Assembly (NCBI GenBank): GCA_035606665.1
Contig: DATNEY010000009.1
Span: forward strand, 248,001-312,000
DNA length: 64,000 nucleotides
Source: DASUGC01 sp035606665
GTDB taxonomy: Bacteria; Acidobacteriota; Vicinamibacteria; Vicinamibacterales; SCN-69-37
Reading direction: 5' to 3'
Shown: piece after piece, positions 15,789 through 24,588 of the stretch
Numbering within the stretch: the first letter of the stretch is position 1
How the letters are laid out: the number at the start of each line of letters is the position of its first letter
The notes under the pieces: generated by a model
The model's input: only the letters and a program-made list of their open reading frames with translations
Databases searched by the model: none
What the model was told of the DNA's origin: nothing
Position numbers and translations under genes: made by a program

Positions 15789-18427
15789 TTGACGGTGAGT
15801 TCTCCGCGCAGCCGGATGTCCTTCGATGAGGCGCCGACCATGATTCTGAAGACGCCAGGCTCCACGATCCAACGCATGTTCCAGTCGAGCATGCGGAGCT
15901 CGTTCGGGCCAAGAGTCAGCCGCGACTCTTTCTGTTCACCTGGCGCCAGCTGGATCCGATCGAAGCCCTTGAGCTCCATCACCGGCCGCGCAACGGAGCC
16001 GAGCACGTCGCGAATGTAGAGCTGCGCGACTTCATCACCAGGTCTCGCTCCTGTGTTGCGCACCTTGAACCGCACTGTCGCGGTGCCGTTGGGCGGGATC
16101 ACCGCGGGCTCGATGACGAGGTCGGAGTACTCGAACGTCGTATAGCTCAGCCCGTGCCCGAATGGAAAGAGCGCCATGCCAGTCTGGTCGACGTAGTCGT
16201 CGCCGCGGCCCGTCGGCTTGTGGTTGTAATAAAGAGGAAGCTGGCCCTCGCTCATCGGGAAGGTGATCGGCAGTCGACCCGCGGGATTCACTTCGCCGAG
16301 GAGAATGTCCGCGACCGCGATACCGCCGGAAACTCCCGGATACCACGCGTGCAGGACGGCTCCGACCTTGTCGAGCCACGGCATCGTGATCGCGCTGCCG
16401 CCGATCAGCACGACGACCGTCGGCCTCCCGGTAGCCGCGACCGCCTCAATCATCTCCGCCTGACGCCCCGGCAGTCCGAGCTTTGCCCGATCGCGGAACT
16501 CGCCCTCCTCGATGCCGGCGACGATGATGGCGACGTTGCTCTTCTTTGCCGCTTCAACGGCCTCGGCGATCTTCTCGGACGAGTCATCGATGATGCCGGC
16601 GTTCCAGATCAGTTTCACTCGTGCGACTCCGGTCGTCTCGAAGTACTCGAGCTTGATGCGATGTGAACTGCCTGGCGCGAGCGTCAACGGCACCGTGCGG
16701 GTGCTGAACGATCGCTTCTGCCAGTTGTCGATGATGATTTTGTCGTCGAGATACAGCCGGTATCCGTCGTTGCCCTCGACGCCGATGCGCGAAACGCCGG
16801 CCTGAGGCACGGTGATCGTGCCCGTCCACCGCGCCGAGTACCAGTCGAACGGAATCCCGCGGCCGGGTGAGTTAAGCGTCCAGCGGAAGTCCATGCGCGT
16901 GTCGGTACGCCGAAGTACCGGATTGCCTTCGAGGCGTGGGTTGTCGAAGTACTCGCCTGCGAGGCCCGGGACGGGAGCCTCGGCTGGGCCGGAGCTCAGT
17001 TGCGATGCCGGGACTACGTCGAACTCGCGAACGGTTCGACCAGGTCCGGCGGCGAAGTTCACCGTGGATCGCGTCGTGAACATCCGCCTGACGCTGGTGA
17101 GGATCGTGGTGCCCTTTCCCGGGTTGCTGTAACCGCCGAGCCTTCCCTCGTCCGCATCCACGCCAATCACGGCGACCGTAGGAATGGAGCGCGACAATGG
17201 CAGCACCCGATCGTTCTTCAGCAGGACGATGGATTCGTGTGCCGATTCGAGTGCCGCGACCCGGTTCAACGTGCCCTTGTCGCCAATCAGTGCCGTTGGA
17301 ATGTATGGCCGCTCGAACAGGCCCAGTTCGAACTTGACGCGAAGAACGCGGCGCACTGCCGCGTCGATGGTTGCGATTGGAATGAGTCCGCGCTGCACCG
17401 CATCGAGGTACGGCCGCTGCTGGCCGTACTGCGACTGAAACACGACGTCGAGTCCGGCGGCCCACGCGTGCTGCGCCGCTGTCGGCGTATTCGGCTCCGT
17501 CATGTGCAGCACCGTCGCACCGCTCGTACCGGAAGCGTCCGAGATGACGAATCCCTTGAAACCCCAGTCACGTTTCAGGATCTCGTTCATGAGGCGCGGG
17601 TTCTGATGCGCCGGCAGGCCGTCCACCGAGTTGTAGGCCGCCATCACCGATCGCGCGCCGGCCTCGAGCGCCGCGACGAACGGCGGGAAGTACCGTTCCG
17701 CGAGCGCCCTTTCGCTGTGCTCGACTGGATAGCTATCGCGCCCGCCTTCACCAACGTTCGCGACGAAGTGTTTCGGTGTGGTCACGATGCCGGCCTTCTC
17801 GAACGCCGACACGTACGCGCGTGCCATCGCCGACGACAGGTACGGATCTTCGCCGTACGTCTCTTCCACCCGCCCCCACCGCACATCGTCGGCAATGTTT
17901 ACGACTGGGGAGAGAACCTGACGGACGCCGCGTTCCCTCGTTTCCGCGGCGATTGTTGAAGCGACAGTCGACATCATTTTCGTGTCGAACGTCGCCGCCA
18001 GCGCGATCGCCGCCGGAAACATCGTCGCGCCGGCCTGAGTCAGGCCGTGAACGGCTTCCTCGAATGGAATGATCGGGATGCCAAGCCGCGTCTTCTCGAC
18101 GAAGTACTTCTGGATCTCGTTGATGCGCTCGGGTGCGTCGCGGCCTTCACGTTGTTCCAGCTCGTCGCCTGGGACGCGGCCGGCCGGGAGCGCGCGTCCG
18201 CGAATCTGCATCCCGAAGATCCCGCGCGAATAGTCGTTGGCCGGATTGTCTAGATCGCCCGGGATCATGAACAACTGCCAGAACTTCTCCTCGAGCGTCA
18301 TGCGAGCCAGGAGGTCCTCAACCCGCTGCTCGATCGGCGCGCCGGCTTGCTTGTACAGCGGGACGGACTGGGCCTGTACAAGCATGCTCAGAGAGCAAAG
18401 CACCGCCAGACCAAGTCGGGGGATCAC
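15785..18427 (-). CDS. Glycoside hydrolase family 3 with PA14 domain, probably beta-xylosidase/beta-glucosidase
   Basis: About 880 residues from the GTG at 18427, which directly precedes a signal peptide (IPRLGLAVLCSLSMLVQAQS). The GH3 N-terminal barrel contains the nucleophile Asp in GFVISDASGTSG. The second GH3 domain is interrupted by a PA14 carbohydrate-binding domain (GLAGEYFDNPRLEGNP through VEGNDGYRLYLDDKIIIDNW), followed by IIVAGIEEGEFRDRAKLGLP and a C-terminal fibronectin-III-like domain (FKVRNTGARPGDEVAQLYI). Such enzymes release terminal sugars from beta-linked oligosaccharides in the periplasm. Coupling to xylB by a 4-base overlap suggests xylo-oligosaccharides as substrate, which is an inference. 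Confidence 0.9.
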   Translation of the reverse strand: MIPRLGLAVLCSLSMLVQAQSVPLYKQAGAPIEQRVEDLLARMTLEEKFWQLFMIPGDLDNPANDYSRGIFGMQIRGRALPAGRVPGDELEQREGRDAPERINEIQKYFVEKTRLGIPIIPFEEAVHGLTQAGATMFPAAIALAATFDTKMMSTVASTIAAETRERGVRQVLSPVVNIADDVRWGRVEETYGEDPYLSSAMARAYVSAFEKAGIVTTPKHFVANVGEGGRDSYPVEHSERALAERYFPPFVAALEAGARSVMAAYNSVDGLPAHQNPRLMNEILKRDWGFKGFVISDASGTSGATVLHMTEPNTPTAAQHAWAAGLDVVFQSQYGQQRPYLDAVQRGLIPIATIDAAVRRVLRVKFELGLFERPYIPTALIGDKGTLNRVAALESAHESIVLLKNDRVLPLSRSIPTVAVIGVDADEGRLGGYSNPGKGTTILTSVRRMFTTRSTVNFAAGPGRTVREFDVVPASQLSSGPAEAPVPGLAGEYFDNPRLEGNPVLRRTDTRMDFRWTLNSPGRGIPFDWYSARWTGTITVPQAGVSRIGVEGNDGYRLYLDDKIIIDNWQKRSFSTRTVPLTLAPGSSHRIKLEYFETTGVARVKLIWNAGIIDDSSEKIAEAVEAAKKSNVAIIVAGIEEGEFRDRAKLGLPGRQAEMIEAVAATGRPTVVVLIGGSAITMPWLDKVGAVLHAWYPGVSGGIAVADILLGEVNPAGRLPITFPMSEGQLPLYYNHKPTGRGDDYVDQTGMALFPFGHGLSYTTFEYSDLVIEPAVIPPNGTATVRFKVRNTGARPGDEVAQLYIRDVLGSVARPVMELKGFDRIQLAPGEQKESRLTLGPNELRMLDWNMRWIVEPGVFRIMVGASSKDIRLRGELTVK

Positions 18428-18440
18428 GGAGGCGATGATA

Positions 18441-18484
18441 CAAGGGCAGAGGGCAAAGGGCAGAGGGCAAAGGGAGGGCGGAGG
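18441..18484. repeat. 7-bp tandem repeat GGGCARA in a divergent promoter region
   Basis: The units GGGCAGA, GGGCAAA, GGGCAGA and GGGCAAA stand in tandem, followed by degenerate GGG-AGG-GCGG-AGG. The array fills most of the 71-base gap between the divergent GH3 and gltX genes, so it must overlap their promoters or leaders. It is one-sided, with no inverted arm. It is part of a wider pattern of short-unit arrays in this window. Confidence 0.7.
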
Positions 18485-18498
18485 ATAGAATCGCGTGA

Positions 18499-19935
18499 AT
18501 GTCCGTTCGTCTGAGATTCGCACCGTCACCTACTGGTTACCTGCACGTGGGCGGAGCCCGAACCGCGCTCTTCAACTGGCTCTACTGCCGCCGCCACGGC
18601 GGCACGTTCGTCCTTCGCATCGAGGATACCGACGTCGAGCGATCGTCGATGGACATGGTGACGGGAATCCTCGCGAGCATGCGGTGGCTCGGGCTCAACT
18701 GGGACGAGGGTCCCGGCGTCGGCGGACCGCACGCCCCGTACTTTCAGACCGAACGGCTCGACCAATACCGCGCGGCCGCGGCTGCGCTGGTGCAATCGGG
18801 CCATGCGTACCGCTGCTACTGCAAGCCTGAGGATCTCAAGGCGAAGCGCGATGCGGCGCAGGCTGCAAACACGGTCTGGTCGTACGACCGCGCGTGCCGC
18901 AATCTGAGCGAGCCGGACCGCGCAGCCCGCGAGGCCTCGGGCGCGGCGTCAGCCGTCCGCTTCAACGTCCCTGAGGGTACGACCGCATTCCACGATCTGG
19001 TTCACGGTGACATCAACTTCGATCACGCGAACATCGAGGACTTCGTCGTGCTCCGCTCCGACGGCTTGCCGACGTATCACCTTTCTGTCGTCGTCGATGA
19101 CGTGGAGATGCAGATCACCCACGTGGTTCGCGGCGACGATCACATCTCGAACACACCAAAACAGGTGCTGCTGTACCGTGCGATGAATGCGGCCGTGCCC
19201 GAGTTCGCGCACGTGCCGTTGATCCTCGGGCCCGACAAGAAGCGACTGAGCAAGCGGCACGGCGCCACGTCCGTGGGTGAGTACGAACGGCTGGGCTATC
19301 TGCCGGAAGCGATGGTCAACTTTCTGGCACTGCTCGGCTGGTCTCCCGGCGGCGATCGCGAGCTCATGACGCGCGACGAGCTCATCGAGGTCTTCTCGCT
19401 CGAGGGCATCAGCGGCGGCAACGCCGTCTTCAATCCGGAAAAGCTCGACTGGTTCAATCAGCAGTACATGATGAAGCTCGCGGGCGAAGAGTTGTTCTCG
19501 CGCCTCGGACCCGATCTTGCGTCGGCGGGCCTCGTGGATGACGCGCTCGTTGACCGTGCGAGGACGATCGCCGCGATCGATCTCGTGAAGCCGCGCGCGA
19601 AGAGGCTGCCTGACATCGTGGCCCAGTTGCGGCCCTATGTTTCGGAGGACTTCGCCCGTGATGAGGCAGCGGTGGCGAAGCACCTCTCCGCGCCGGATTT
19701 GAAGCCGCACCTTGCGGCTTGGCGCGCGCGCCTCGTTGAGCTCACGCCGTTCGATCCACCGACGATCGAGGCCGCGCTTCGCGCGGTGGCCGAAGCGCGG
19801 GGCATCAAGGCCGGCGTGCTGATACACGCGACGCGCGTCGCCGTCACGGGCCAGGCCGTGAGCCCAGGCGTCTTCGAAGTAATCGCGCTCGTTGGCAAGG
19901 AGCGCGTGCTGCGGAGGATCGATGCCGTCCTCTAG
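18499..19935 (+). CDS. gltX: Glutamyl-tRNA synthetase
   Basis: A 478-residue class I aminoacyl-tRNA synthetase that charges tRNA-Glu (and tRNA-Gln in organisms lacking glutaminyl-tRNA synthetase). The HIGH-type motif is HVGG in RFAPSPTGYLHVGGARTALF, and the KMSKS loop appears as KKRLSKRHGA. Also seen are LRIEDTD and CYCKPEDL with a later Cys, marking a possible zinc-binding region. The C-terminal helical anticodon-binding domain ends KERVLRRIDAVL. Length is normal. It diverges from the GH3 gene across a short-unit repeat and is followed by an overlapping glycosylase gene. Confidence 0.96.
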   Translation: MSVRLRFAPSPTGYLHVGGARTALFNWLYCRRHGGTFVLRIEDTDVERSSMDMVTGILASMRWLGLNWDEGPGVGGPHAPYFQTERLDQYRAAAAALVQSGHAYRCYCKPEDLKAKRDAAQAANTVWSYDRACRNLSEPDRAAREASGAASAVRFNVPEGTTAFHDLVHGDINFDHANIEDFVVLRSDGLPTYHLSVVVDDVEMQITHVVRGDDHISNTPKQVLLYRAMNAAVPEFAHVPLILGPDKKRLSKRHGATSVGEYERLGYLPEAMVNFLALLGWSPGGDRELMTRDELIEVFSLEGISGGNAVFNPEKLDWFNQQYMMKLAGEELFSRLGPDLASAGLVDDALVDRARTIAAIDLVKPRAKRLPDIVAQLRPYVSEDFARDEAAVAKHLSAPDLKPHLAAWRARLVELTPFDPPTIEAALRAVAEARGIKAGVLIHATRVAVTGQAVSPGVFEVIALVGKERVLRRIDAVL

Positions 19936-20665
19936 GCGAGTGCCGGAGCTAGAGTCCCTGCCTACGAGGGGTCGCCCGCCCGGCCAGAGCGCGACAGAGC
20001 CGCCCGTAGGCCGGGGCCTCAGCCCCGGCGCGGCGATCGCGCGTGGATTGACCGAAGACGAATTCGTCCGTGCACGACGCATTCTGATGCGCCGCGATCC
20101 GAACCTTGCGACGGTCATCAAGCGCGTCGGCCGCTGTTGCCTCCCGGACGGCCGTACGCACGATCCGTTTGCAGGACTCGTGCGCGTGATCATGTCGCAG
20201 CAGCTGTCGACCAAGGCGGCGGAGACGATCTTCGGCCGCGTCAAGGCGCTGGCCGCCGAACAGGGCGGACTCACACCGGCGACTGTCCGCGCGCTCGAAG
20301 CCACCGCGCTCCGATCGGCGGGCGTCAGCCGGCCGAAGATCACGTACCTCTACGATCTCGCCGACCACGTGTCGGACGGACGCCTCGACTTCGCATCGCT
20401 CGACGGCCACACGGACGAGGACGTGATTGCGCGCATCACGGCCGTGAAGGGCCTCGGGCGCTGGTCCGCCGAGATGTTCCTGATGTTCAGGTTGAACCGC
20501 CCGGACATCCTCCCCGTTGACGACCTCGGCATCGTCAAGGGCATGCAGAAGCTTTTCGGCATGAAGCGACGGCCGAAGCCGCGTACGATGGTCCGGCTGG
20601 CCGAGCCCTGGAGACCCTACCGATCCGTGGCCTGCTGGTATTTGTGGCGAATTCTCGAGAAGTGA
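19922..20665 (+). CDS. DNA-3-methyladenine glycosylase (HhH-GPD, AlkA-type)
   Basis: A base-excision-repair glycosylase that removes alkylated purines. The HhH-GPD fold is clear: FAGLVRVIMSQQLSTKAAETIF, the helix-hairpin-helix VKGLGRWSAEMFLMF with nearby catalytic Asp (LPVDDLGIVKG), and WRPYRSVACWYLWRIL. The ATG at 19922 has GGAGGA just upstream and overlaps the end of gltX. However, a CTTCAG-type hairpin lies inside this N-terminus, and homology only begins near RGLTEDEFVRARRILMRRDP, so translation may really begin at the TTG at 20048. The first 42 residues would then be spurious or recently acquired. The function call is firm, the start is not. Confidence 0.85.
   Translation: MPSSRRVPELESLPTRGRPPGQSATEPPVGRGLSPGAAIARGLTEDEFVRARRILMRRDPNLATVIKRVGRCCLPDGRTHDPFAGLVRVIMSQQLSTKAAETIFGRVKALAAEQGGLTPATVRALEATALRSAGVSRPKITYLYDLADHVSDGRLDFASLDGHTDEDVIARITAVKGLGRWSAEMFLMFRLNRPDILPVDDLGIVKGMQKLFGMKRRPKPRTMVRLAEPWRPYRSVACWYLWRILEK
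20004..20031. repeat. REP-like hairpin
   Basis: GCCGGGGC and GCCCCGGC pair around the loop CTCA, preceded by CCGTAG. It is the same plan as other hairpins in this window (GTAG, GC-rich arm, T/CTCAG loop). It sits between gltX and the glycosylase core and would be translated if the early glycosylase start is used. Confidence 0.75.
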
Positions 20666-20714
20666 GCCTTTTCGGCAACGCTGGCCCGTTCGCGGGCGTA
20701 TCTGAACGCACGTC

Positions 20715-22130
20715 ATGACACTGGCCCGGCGCAACATCCTGTCCGCTCTTGTTCTCGCGCTTCCCGCGGCGATCGCCGTCCTGCTCGCTGTCGGATGGAT
20801 CGAGCGGCGCGATCGGGCGCAGCTCATGGAAACGATGGCGCAGGCGTACGTGAACGACGTCATTCGTGACGCGTGCGTGAACGATCCGCGCTGGTTCCTG
20901 GCCGGCGCGCGCGTAGGGCGGCCGCGCCCCGAGGAGCACCTGCAGCCGGACGCCGACGTGCGCCTGCCGAGGCCAAGCGCCGATCCGCTGCCGTTCGAGT
21001 ACTTCGCCTACGACGAGGAATTCACGCCGACGAGCACGGCCGGGCCGAGGTTTCCGGACGCGTTGAAGCGGCGGATGCGCGCGTCCACTGCGGAACGCCT
21101 GGTGAGCGGCACGTACCGCAACGCACTCGGATCCGGCGTCGAAGCGGCCGTGGCGACCCGATGGACGCCAGGGCCCTGCGCCGTGTTGCTGTTCCGCCAG
21201 CTCGATCCGCCAGGACGATTCACGACCAGTGCCGGATTGTTCGCGGTGGTCTACGTTCTGTGCGCTCTGGTCGTCTGGCTGGCCGCTGTACCCGCCTACG
21301 CGCGGATGCGGAAACTGTCGATGGAAGCCAAGGAGTCCACGCGCAACGATTACGCGGCGATGGTCAGCGTCAGCGGCCAGGACGAGATCGGATCGATGGG
21401 CGCGGTGTTCAACGACTCCGCAGCCGACATCAAACTGAAAGCCACCTGGATCCGCGACCGGGAAGAGGCGCTGCGCCGCTACGTCGAGGTCACGACCGAA
21501 GACGTCGCGCCGCCGCTCGCCGCGCTCGAGGAACAGCTTGCGGGGCTCGCCGCGGGGCGCGACGATGGCGGGCTCCGGCACGCGGCGAGAGAGGCGCATC
21601 GCCTCGCAATGGCGCTGAAGAATCAGGCGGCCGTCACCAGGTTGCGCGGCGTCACTGATTCGACACCACGCGAATCCGTCGATCTCTCCACCGTCGTCAA
21701 GTCGCTCGCGGCCGGCCGGGCGCCGCTCGCCGCGGCCTGCGGCGTGTCGATCGAGATCGCGAAATCAGCCGAGACGATCGTGCAGGCCGATGCGCCACTG
21801 ATGGAACAGGCGATCGCCAACGTTCTCGATAACGCCATCGTCTACAACCGTCCCGGTGGTTCCGTCCGCATCGAGTTGTCGCCCTACGATCACGGCCGCC
21901 GCTACCGGCTGCTGATCGCGGACACCGGGCCGGGCGTCAGTGACGAAGAGTTCGAGGGGCTCACCGCCAACAAACGCTTCCGCGGCGATGAATCCCGCAC
22001 CCGGCGCCCCGGAGGCCGCGGTCTTGGTCTCGCCCTGGCGCGCGAAATCGCGGATCGCTTCGGTATGCAGCTGGACCTGAGACAGCCTGCCGGTGGGGGA
22101 TTCGAGGCGGAGTTCTCGACAAGAACCTAA
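20715..22130 (+). CDS. Membrane sensor histidine kinase lacking the phospho-acceptor His
   Basis: A 471-residue two-helix membrane sensor. Membrane segments are about residues 9-29 and 172-195, with an extracytoplasmic domain of about 140 residues between them and a HAMP-like linker (MVSVSGQDEIGSMGAVFND) after them. The ATPase domain is complete: N box NVLDNAIVYN, G1 box DTGPGVSDEEF, G2 box GGRGLGLAL. The dimerisation helix aligns with the TTHDVxxPL type H-box but reads TTEDVAPPLAALEEQL, with Glu262 in place of the histidine. No response regulator is adjacent. It may signal by heterodimerisation, act as a phosphatase, or be decaying. The C-terminus abuts a short-unit inverted repeat. Confidence 0.85.
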   Translation: MTLARRNILSALVLALPAAIAVLLAVGWIERRDRAQLMETMAQAYVNDVIRDACVNDPRWFLAGARVGRPRPEEHLQPDADVRLPRPSADPLPFEYFAYDEEFTPTSTAGPRFPDALKRRMRASTAERLVSGTYRNALGSGVEAAVATRWTPGPCAVLLFRQLDPPGRFTTSAGLFAVVYVLCALVVWLAAVPAYARMRKLSMEAKESTRNDYAAMVSVSGQDEIGSMGAVFNDSAADIKLKATWIRDREEALRRYVEVTTEDVAPPLAALEEQLAGLAAGRDDGGLRHAAREAHRLAMALKNQAAVTRLRGVTDSTPRESVDLSTVVKSLAAGRAPLAAACGVSIEIAKSAETIVQADAPLMEQAIANVLDNAIVYNRPGGSVRIELSPYDHGRRYRLLIADTGPGVSDEEFEGLTANKRFRGDESRTRRPGGRGLGLALAREIADRFGMQLDLRQPAGGGFEAEFSTRT

Positions 22131-22132
22131 TT

Positions 22133-22346
22133 CGACGGGTACGTCGAGTGTCTCGGGTACGTCAGGTACGTCGGGTACGTCAGGTACGTCGGGTACGAGG
22201 AACGCACTGACGCCCTGTCTACTTGTTCTTCTTCGAAGAAATGCCGACAAGAAATGCAGGTTCGTCGTACCCGACGTACCTGACGTACCTGACGTACCCG
22301 ACGTACCTGACGTACCCGACGTACCTGACGTACCCGACGTACCCGT
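22133..22346. repeat. Inverted array of 9-bp GTACC[C/T]GAC units around a core
   Basis: The left arm consists of GGTACGTC[A/G]G-type units from 22133 to about 22196. A core of about 70 bases begins GGAACGCACTGACGCC (22199-22214). The right arm from about 22266 to 22346 has roughly nine 9-bp units alternating GTACCCGAC and GTACCTGAC. The arms are complementary, so transcripts can form a very long hairpin. Because the unit is 9 bp, both strands stay open in frame, reading repeated Gly-Thr-Ser on one side and Val-Pro-Asp on the other. It fills the whole gap between the kinase and dehydrogenase genes. It has no spacers, so it is not CRISPR. A homologous copy lies inside the DsbD-like gene at 31.2 kb. 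Confidence 0.9.
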
Positions 22347-22365
22347 ATAATCGCCCCCGTCCCCA

Positions 22366-23004
22366 ATGCTCCGCCGCACCCTGCTGCAGGTTGTCGCGTC
22401 GCTGATTGCCGTGCGTCCAGTGCGCGCGCTTGCGCGAATGCTGCAGGCGCCGCCTTTCAGTACGGGTCAAGTCGAAACGCTGTCAGGAATTGCGGACGTG
22501 GTCCTGCCGTCGGCGCTTTCGGCGCAGGAACGAAAGCAGGTCGTGGATCGTTTTGTCGCGTGGTTCGTGAACTACCGGCAGGGCGCGGACATGGGGCACG
22601 GCTATGGCGCGTCCACTGTCCGCCAGCCGTCGGGGCCGTCGCCCGTCTCGCGGTATCCGCCGCAGTTCGCGGCGATCGAGAATGCGGCGCGCGAACGCGG
22701 CGGCGGGACGTTTGCGTCTCTTCCGGTTGCCGCCCGGCGCGAAATCGTCGAAAAGCTCCTGAACGAGCCCCAACCCATCACTCGTCTGCCCGCCCAGCCC
22801 ACCGGCGCGAATCTGATCGCGGACCTGATGGGCAGCTACTTCACGAGCGCTGACGCGTGGGATCTTTGCTACCGCGCGGAAATTCAGCGAGACAGCTGCC
22901 GCACACTGGACAATTCGACGAGTCAGCCGCGGCCAATCGCCGTAGGGCGGGGCTTCAGCCCCGCCAGAACGCCGGCGCTAAAGGGCCGGCCTACGAACGA
23001 CTAG
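22366..23004 (+). CDS. Gluconate 2-dehydrogenase subunit 3-type small subunit
   Basis: A 212-residue protein of the family of small subunits of membrane-linked FAD sugar dehydrogenases. The N-terminus RRTLLQVVASLIAVRPVRAL looks like a signal/anchor, and the body has FSTGQVETLSGIADVVLPSA, RYPPQFAAIENAARERGGGTF and the closing MGSYFTSADAWDLCYRAEI. The small subunit is usually required for export and assembly of the GMC-type large subunit, which follows after 2 bases. The last 25 or so residues are encoded by a REP-like element and look non-native. The leader contains the 9-bp inverted array. Confidence 0.85.
   Translation: MLRRTLLQVVASLIAVRPVRALARMLQAPPFSTGQVETLSGIADVVLPSALSAQERKQVVDRFVAWFVNYRQGADMGHGYGASTVRQPSGPSPVSRYPPQFAAIENAARERGGGTFASLPVAARREIVEKLLNEPQPITRLPAQPTGANLIADLMGSYFTSADAWDLCYRAEIQRDSCRTLDNSTSQPRPIAVGRGFSPARTPALKGRPTND
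22941..22997. repeat. REP-like paired hairpin at the end of the small-subunit gene
   Basis: CGTAGGGCGGGGCTTCAGCCCCGCC is followed by a second arm (GCCGGCGCTAAAGGGCCGGC) and closes with CTACG, so the whole unit is bounded by CGTAG/CTACG. Each half is a hairpin. It is the same arrangement as the element near 52.1 kb and resembles a BIME, two REP hairpins in opposite orientation. Here it is translated as the C-terminal tail of the dehydrogenase small subunit, and its last bases are about 10 bp from the start of the large-subunit gene. Confidence 0.8.
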
Positions 23005-23006
23005 CC

Positions 23007-24584
23007 ATGCAACGCCATGAATCTGACGTCCTGATCATCGGCGGCGGTATCACCGCCGCGCTCATCGCGCAGAAGATCGCGGAGCGTCGTCCCTCGTGGT
23101 CCGTCACGATCGTCGAAGCGGGGAAGCGCCTGTTCGACTTCGAGAACCGCATGGAGTACCGCCAGCGGAGTCTCGACTACGGTGAGAACCAGTGGCCGGG
23201 CGATTACGTGGCCGATCAGTCCGCGCGCGGCGTCATATCGAGGACGATGGCGGTCGGGGGATCGGCGCTGCACTGGGGCGGCGTGTGCAATCGATTCTCG
23301 GAAGAAGACACGCGGCTGAAATCGATGTACGGGCTTGCCGTGGACTGGCCGATCGAGTGGAAGGAACTCGAGCGCTACTACTGCGAGGCCGAGCGACGCA
23401 TCGGGGTGTCAGGCGAGCCGAGCCCCTTGCCCGAGGATTGGCGCAGCGAACCGTATCCGATGAAAGCCATGCCGATGACCTGGAATCTAATCCAGCTCAA
23501 GGCGTGGGCCGAGAAGAGCGGGATCAAATTCTGGACGACACCGCAGGCCAAGAACACAGTCGAGGGCTACGACGGCCGAGGTCGATGCCGGCGATGTAAC
23601 ACGTGCGAGATTTGTCCCACGGGCGCGAGGTATTCTCCGGACTGGACGTTCAAGAAACTGCTCACGCTCAAGAACTTCCAACTGCACGATCAGACGCTGG
23701 TGCGGCGGCTCGGGCTCGAGGACGGAAACACGCGTGTCGGCGTCGCGCACGCCAATCGCGAAGACGAATCCGGCGCGGCGGTCGAGTACCGCGCCCGCAC
23801 CTTCATTCTCGCGTCCGGGTACTGCTGGAGCCCGCATCTGCTCCTGTCGAGCGCCAACAGCCGGTTTCCGAACGGCCTCGCGAATTCATCCGACCACGTC
23901 GGCCGCTACATGACGGGCCATCTCGCGTATCAGACGACGATCGATCTCGACCTGAAGATCTTTCCAGGCATGAACGAGCAGCACAGCCTGATCTCTCGCG
24001 AGTTCTTCCGCAGCAAGCCGGGCCAGCCGTACGTGCGTCACGACCTCCGGGTCTGGGAGAACGCCGGCGGCCGCGGACCGCAACTGCGCGACGCGTCAGG
24101 CAAGCTGCTGCTCGGCGACGCGCTGATGACCGACTGGCGGACGCGGACAACGCGCGGGACCGCGCGGGTCCGAGGGTACTTCGACGTGCATCCGGACAAG
24201 GACAGCCGGCTGACGATCGATCCCGCAACGAAGAATCGCTTCGGGGATCCGATGCCGGTGATTCAGCACCGCACGGACGCGGCGACGCAATCCCGGGCGG
24301 CGGCGACCCGCGATCACTTCCAGAACTTGTTTGCGCAGCTCGCCAAGGCCAACGACGGCCGCGCGGGGCAGGCGAGCGCCCTCAACTATCAGGATCATCC
24401 CGCCGGTGGCTGCCGCATGGGCGCCGATCCCGCCACCAGCGTCGTCAACACCTACGGCCGCACACACGATCACGAGAATCTGTTCGTGGTCGGATCGCCG
24501 ACGTTGCCCACGGGTGGCTGCACGAACGGCACACTCACGTTCGTGGCGCTGGCGTTGAGATCGGTGGACGAAATTGTCAGGTGA
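23007..24584 (+). CDS. GMC-family FAD dehydrogenase (large subunit)
   Basis: A 525-residue flavoprotein that oxidises an alcohol or sugar hydroxyl and passes electrons to the respiratory chain. FAD is bound by VLIIGGGITAALIAQ; AVGGSALHWGGVCNRFS and the C-terminal HPAGGCRMGADP with VVGSPTLPTGGCTNGTLTF (catalytic and substrate region) are typical of the gluconate/glucoside dehydrogenase branch of GMC oxidoreductases. A Cys cluster, GRCRRCNTCEICPTGARYS, could bind an iron-sulfur cluster as in related FAD dehydrogenases. The start at MQRHESDVLII is chosen because the frame upstream is the REP element. It forms an operon with the small subunit. Confidence 0.9.
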   Translation: MQRHESDVLIIGGGITAALIAQKIAERRPSWSVTIVEAGKRLFDFENRMEYRQRSLDYGENQWPGDYVADQSARGVISRTMAVGGSALHWGGVCNRFSEEDTRLKSMYGLAVDWPIEWKELERYYCEAERRIGVSGEPSPLPEDWRSEPYPMKAMPMTWNLIQLKAWAEKSGIKFWTTPQAKNTVEGYDGRGRCRRCNTCEICPTGARYSPDWTFKKLLTLKNFQLHDQTLVRRLGLEDGNTRVGVAHANREDESGAAVEYRARTFILASGYCWSPHLLLSSANSRFPNGLANSSDHVGRYMTGHLAYQTTIDLDLKIFPGMNEQHSLISREFFRSKPGQPYVRHDLRVWENAGGRGPQLRDASGKLLLGDALMTDWRTRTTRGTARVRGYFDVHPDKDSRLTIDPATKNRFGDPMPVIQHRTDAATQSRAAATRDHFQNLFAQLAKANDGRAGQASALNYQDHPAGGCRMGADPATSVVNTYGRTHDHENLFVVGSPTLPTGGCTNGTLTFVALALRSVDEIVR

Positions 24585-24588
24585 AGTA

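Noticed and set aside
22133..22346. CRISPR array
   Set aside because: Units are 9 bp, directly tandem and inverted around a core; there are no spacers of 25-40 bp and no cas genes.
22093..22350. Repeat-protein gene with Val-Pro-Asp repeats
   Set aside because: The frame is open only because the repeat unit is 9 bp; it starts inside the kinase gene, both strands are equally open, and no ribosome-binding site is seen.
21765..22379. A minus-strand gene with Gly-Thr-Ser repeats
   Set aside because: It is the shadow of the 9-bp array joined to the antisense of the sensor kinase.
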